Part shown: one piece after another, positions 20,816-22,036 of the stretch
How positions within the stretch are numbered: the stretch's first letter is position 1
Layout: every line of letters starts with the position of its first letter
DNA from: CAZQEC01 sp964591565
GTDB lineage: Bacteria > Patescibacteriota > UBA1384 > CAJBMM01
Assembly (NCBI GenBank): GCA_964591565.1
Contig: CAZQEC010000018.1
Span: 1 to 22,036, forward strand
Reading direction: 5' to 3'
DNA length: 22,036 nucleotides
Notes under the pieces: generated by a model
The model's database searches: none
Seen by the model: only the letters and a program-made list of their open reading frames with translations
What the model was told of the DNA's origin: nothing
Program-made: the position numbers and the translations under genes

Positions 20816-21718
20816 ATGCAAATTGGCTACATTGGGTTGGGCAAGATGGGTAAAAATATGGTACTGCGTCTATTGGAGCATAATATTGAAGTGGTGGCGT
20901 GGAACCGCAGTCCCGATCCACGGGTTGAGGTGGCTAAAGCCGGAGCAAAAACGGCCGATAATGTTGAGGATGTAATTAGCGCCTTGAAATCGCCGAGAGT
21001 GGTGTGGCTAATGTTGCCAAGTGGTGAGGTGACGGACGATATACTGCAAAAAATTAGTCCGTTATTGTCTAAAAACGATTTAGTGGTAGACGGAGCAAAC
21101 GCTTTTTACAAAGATAGCGTCAGACGTGCGGGCGATTTACAAAAACACGGCGTGCATTTTATGGATATTGGCGTGTCAGGCGGACCAAGTGGGGCTAGAG
21201 GCGGGGCTTGTTTGATGATCGGTGGAGAAAAGGCCGATGTAAATCGTCTTGCCCCTATTATTGAGGCGGCGGCGGCACCGGGGGCGTGGGCACATTTGGG
21301 AGCGGTCGGTGCTGGACATTTTGCCAAAATGGTCCATAACGGGGTGGAGTACGGCATGATGCAAGCGATCGCTGAAGGGGCGGCGGTGTTAGAAAAAAGT
21401 GCTTATGCGTATGATCTGGCGAAAGTATTTCATTTGTACAATCAACAATCTGTTATTACCTCACGCTTGGTTGGCTGGGCGGAGAATGCACTAAAGTCTG
21501 ATCCCGAATTAATATCAATATCATCCACTATTTCACACACTGGCGAGGGGGAATGGACGGTTAAAACGGCGCGCGAGTTAGATGTGGATGTGCCAATTAT
21601 CGCCGAGTCGCTAGAAGTGCGTAAGAGATCCAAAGACGAACCGGAAAACTTTCGCAATAAGGTGGTTTCGGCTCTGCGAGGACAGTTTGGAGGACACAGT
21701 GTTGGGAGAAGTTCGTAG
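20816..21718 (+). CDS. gnd: 6-phosphogluconate dehydrogenase, decarboxylating, short form
   Basis: 300 residues, the short GndA/YqeC-type enzyme of the oxidative pentose phosphate route (6-phosphogluconate to ribulose 5-phosphate plus CO2). Seen: GYIGLGKMGKNM (dinucleotide fold, residues 4-15), LPSGEVTDD, DGANAFYKDSVRR, the substrate loop DIGVSGGPSGARGGACLMIGG, and the catalytic AKMVHNGVEYGMMQAIAEG. Start at 20816 because AGGAG ends 7 bases upstream; an upstream ATG at 20765 adds unrelated residues. The TAG stop is formed by a heptad repeat unit (GTTCGTA). Cofactor preference not determinable with confidence. Confidence 0.93.
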   Translation: MQIGYIGLGKMGKNMVLRLLEHNIEVVAWNRSPDPRVEVAKAGAKTADNVEDVISALKSPRVVWLMLPSGEVTDDILQKISPLLSKNDLVVDGANAFYKDSVRRAGDLQKHGVHFMDIGVSGGPSGARGGACLMIGGEKADVNRLAPIIEAAAAPGAWAHLGAVGAGHFAKMVHNGVEYGMMQAIAEGAAVLEKSAYAYDLAKVFHLYNQQSVITSRLVGWAENALKSDPELISISSTISHTGEGEWTVKTARELDVDVPIIAESLEVRKRSKDEPENFRNKVVSALRGQFGGHSVGRSS

Positions 21719-21731
21719 TTCGTAGTGAGTA
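21711..21731. repeat. Heptad repeat overlapping the gnd stop codon
   Basis: GTTCGTA, GTTCGTA, GTGAGTA. The last codons and the stop of the upstream gene are part of the repeat. On the reverse strand the units read TACGAAC, the same family as ACGAACT near 4439-4468. Confidence 0.75.
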
Positions 21732-21773
21732 GCACGATAGGAATTATTAATTTCCATGTGCATGCGAGAGTCG

Positions 21774-21808
21774 TATTAGGTATTAGGTATTAGGTATAAG
21801 GTATTAGG
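21774..21808. repeat. Heptad tandem repeat (TATTAGG family)
   Basis: Five units in exact register: TATTAGG three times, TATAAGG, TATTAGG. Same family as 10138-10172 and 15964-15998. Confidence 0.9.
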
Positions 21809-22036
21809 ATTTTTTTATTATCCATTTTCAAATTACATTATTGACACTAGGGATATCATCCTGAATGTCTAATGAGTGCGAGCGAGTATGATTTATCCAT
21901 TATGCATTATCCATTTCCACCGTTGTAACTCCCCCCGACTATATTAGTACTTAAAGGGCTCTACTCAATTCTCCTAGGCACGGGTAGCGCCTTTTTAATA
22001 AATTCAGGGAGTCACCCTACGCATAAAGCTACAGGT
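21809..22036. other. Gene-free end of window
   Basis: No ORF with support. A third heptad stretch lies at 21892-21918 (TTTATCC, ATTATGC, ATTATCC, ATTTCC). The final ~100 bases are GC-richer and contain a small GGC...GCC then TTTTT element at about 21977-21996. They may belong to an RNA or gene continuing beyond the window; nothing could be assigned. Confidence 0.4.

Noticed and set aside
21920..22036. Possible 3' end of 23S rRNA on the minus strand, from an AGTACTAAT stretch followed by GTCGGGG.
   Set aside because: Only about nine bases match; the preceding helices expected in rRNA are not there.

Overview
The window looks like chromosomal sequence from an uncultured bacterium of the Candidate Phyla Radiation (Patescibacteria). 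This is an inference from several features together. Genes are tightly packed, often 2-4 bp apart or overlapping. The nucleoside diphosphate kinase is the long insert-bearing form, and ribosomal protein L19 carries a long acidic tail. Families typical of such genomes (DUF5678, DUF3800, DUF1761, DUF6922) are present, and several genes appear to be transcribed without a leader. TGG encodes Trp in every intact gene and TGA ends two of them, so the standard code applies and the UGA=Gly lineages are unlikely. I cannot name a class or genus.

Layout. 1-4.4 kb: M16 peptidase and ndk (+), an orphan DUF6922 gene (-), a 38-residue zinc-ribbon-like ORF (-) with its own terminator, then a WecA/TagO-type sugar-phosphate transferase overlapping a bPH-domain membrane protein (+). 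4.5-9.2 kb: dnaE (-) divergent from a Trm11-like methyltransferase (+). 9.2-10.1 kb: rpmA-rplS. 10.1-12.8 kb: an accessory region. It holds a DUF5678/retropepsin pair under a promoter with an overlapping palindrome, a DUF3800 remnant between two copies of a 65-bp terminator repeat, a probable structured small RNA, and an unknown 190-residue gene behind a TTGACA promoter and a ~280-nt foldable leader. 12.8-16.9 kb: yraN, gltX with an in-frame UGA inside its Rossmann domain, a GT4 glycosyltransferase and a PIG-L deacetylase. 16.9-19.4 kb: a two-gene surface operon (Thr/Pro stalk protein plus a degenerate histidine kinase) and tRNA-Gln(CUG). 19.5-22 kb: DUF1761 membrane protein, an ECF sigma factor and a short-form 6-phosphogluconate dehydrogenase.

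Three signals run across the window. (1) Most intergenic gaps contain degenerate tandem repeats with an exact 7-bp period but different unit sequences. (2) Five genes share the arrangement TGC-TAnnnT-N6-ATG, which would place transcription start on the A of the start codon. Several accessory genes instead use -35/17/-10 promoters plus a Shine-Dalgarno. (3) The accessory genes between 10.2 and 12.7 kb, and the sigma factor, differ in base composition and expression signals from the surrounding core genes.

The envelope theme is clear: WecA-like initiation of a lipid-linked glycan, a GT4 transferase, a PIG-L deacetylase, a stalk protein with a sensor-like partner, and an M16 peptidase. The rest is replication, translation and nucleotide metabolism.
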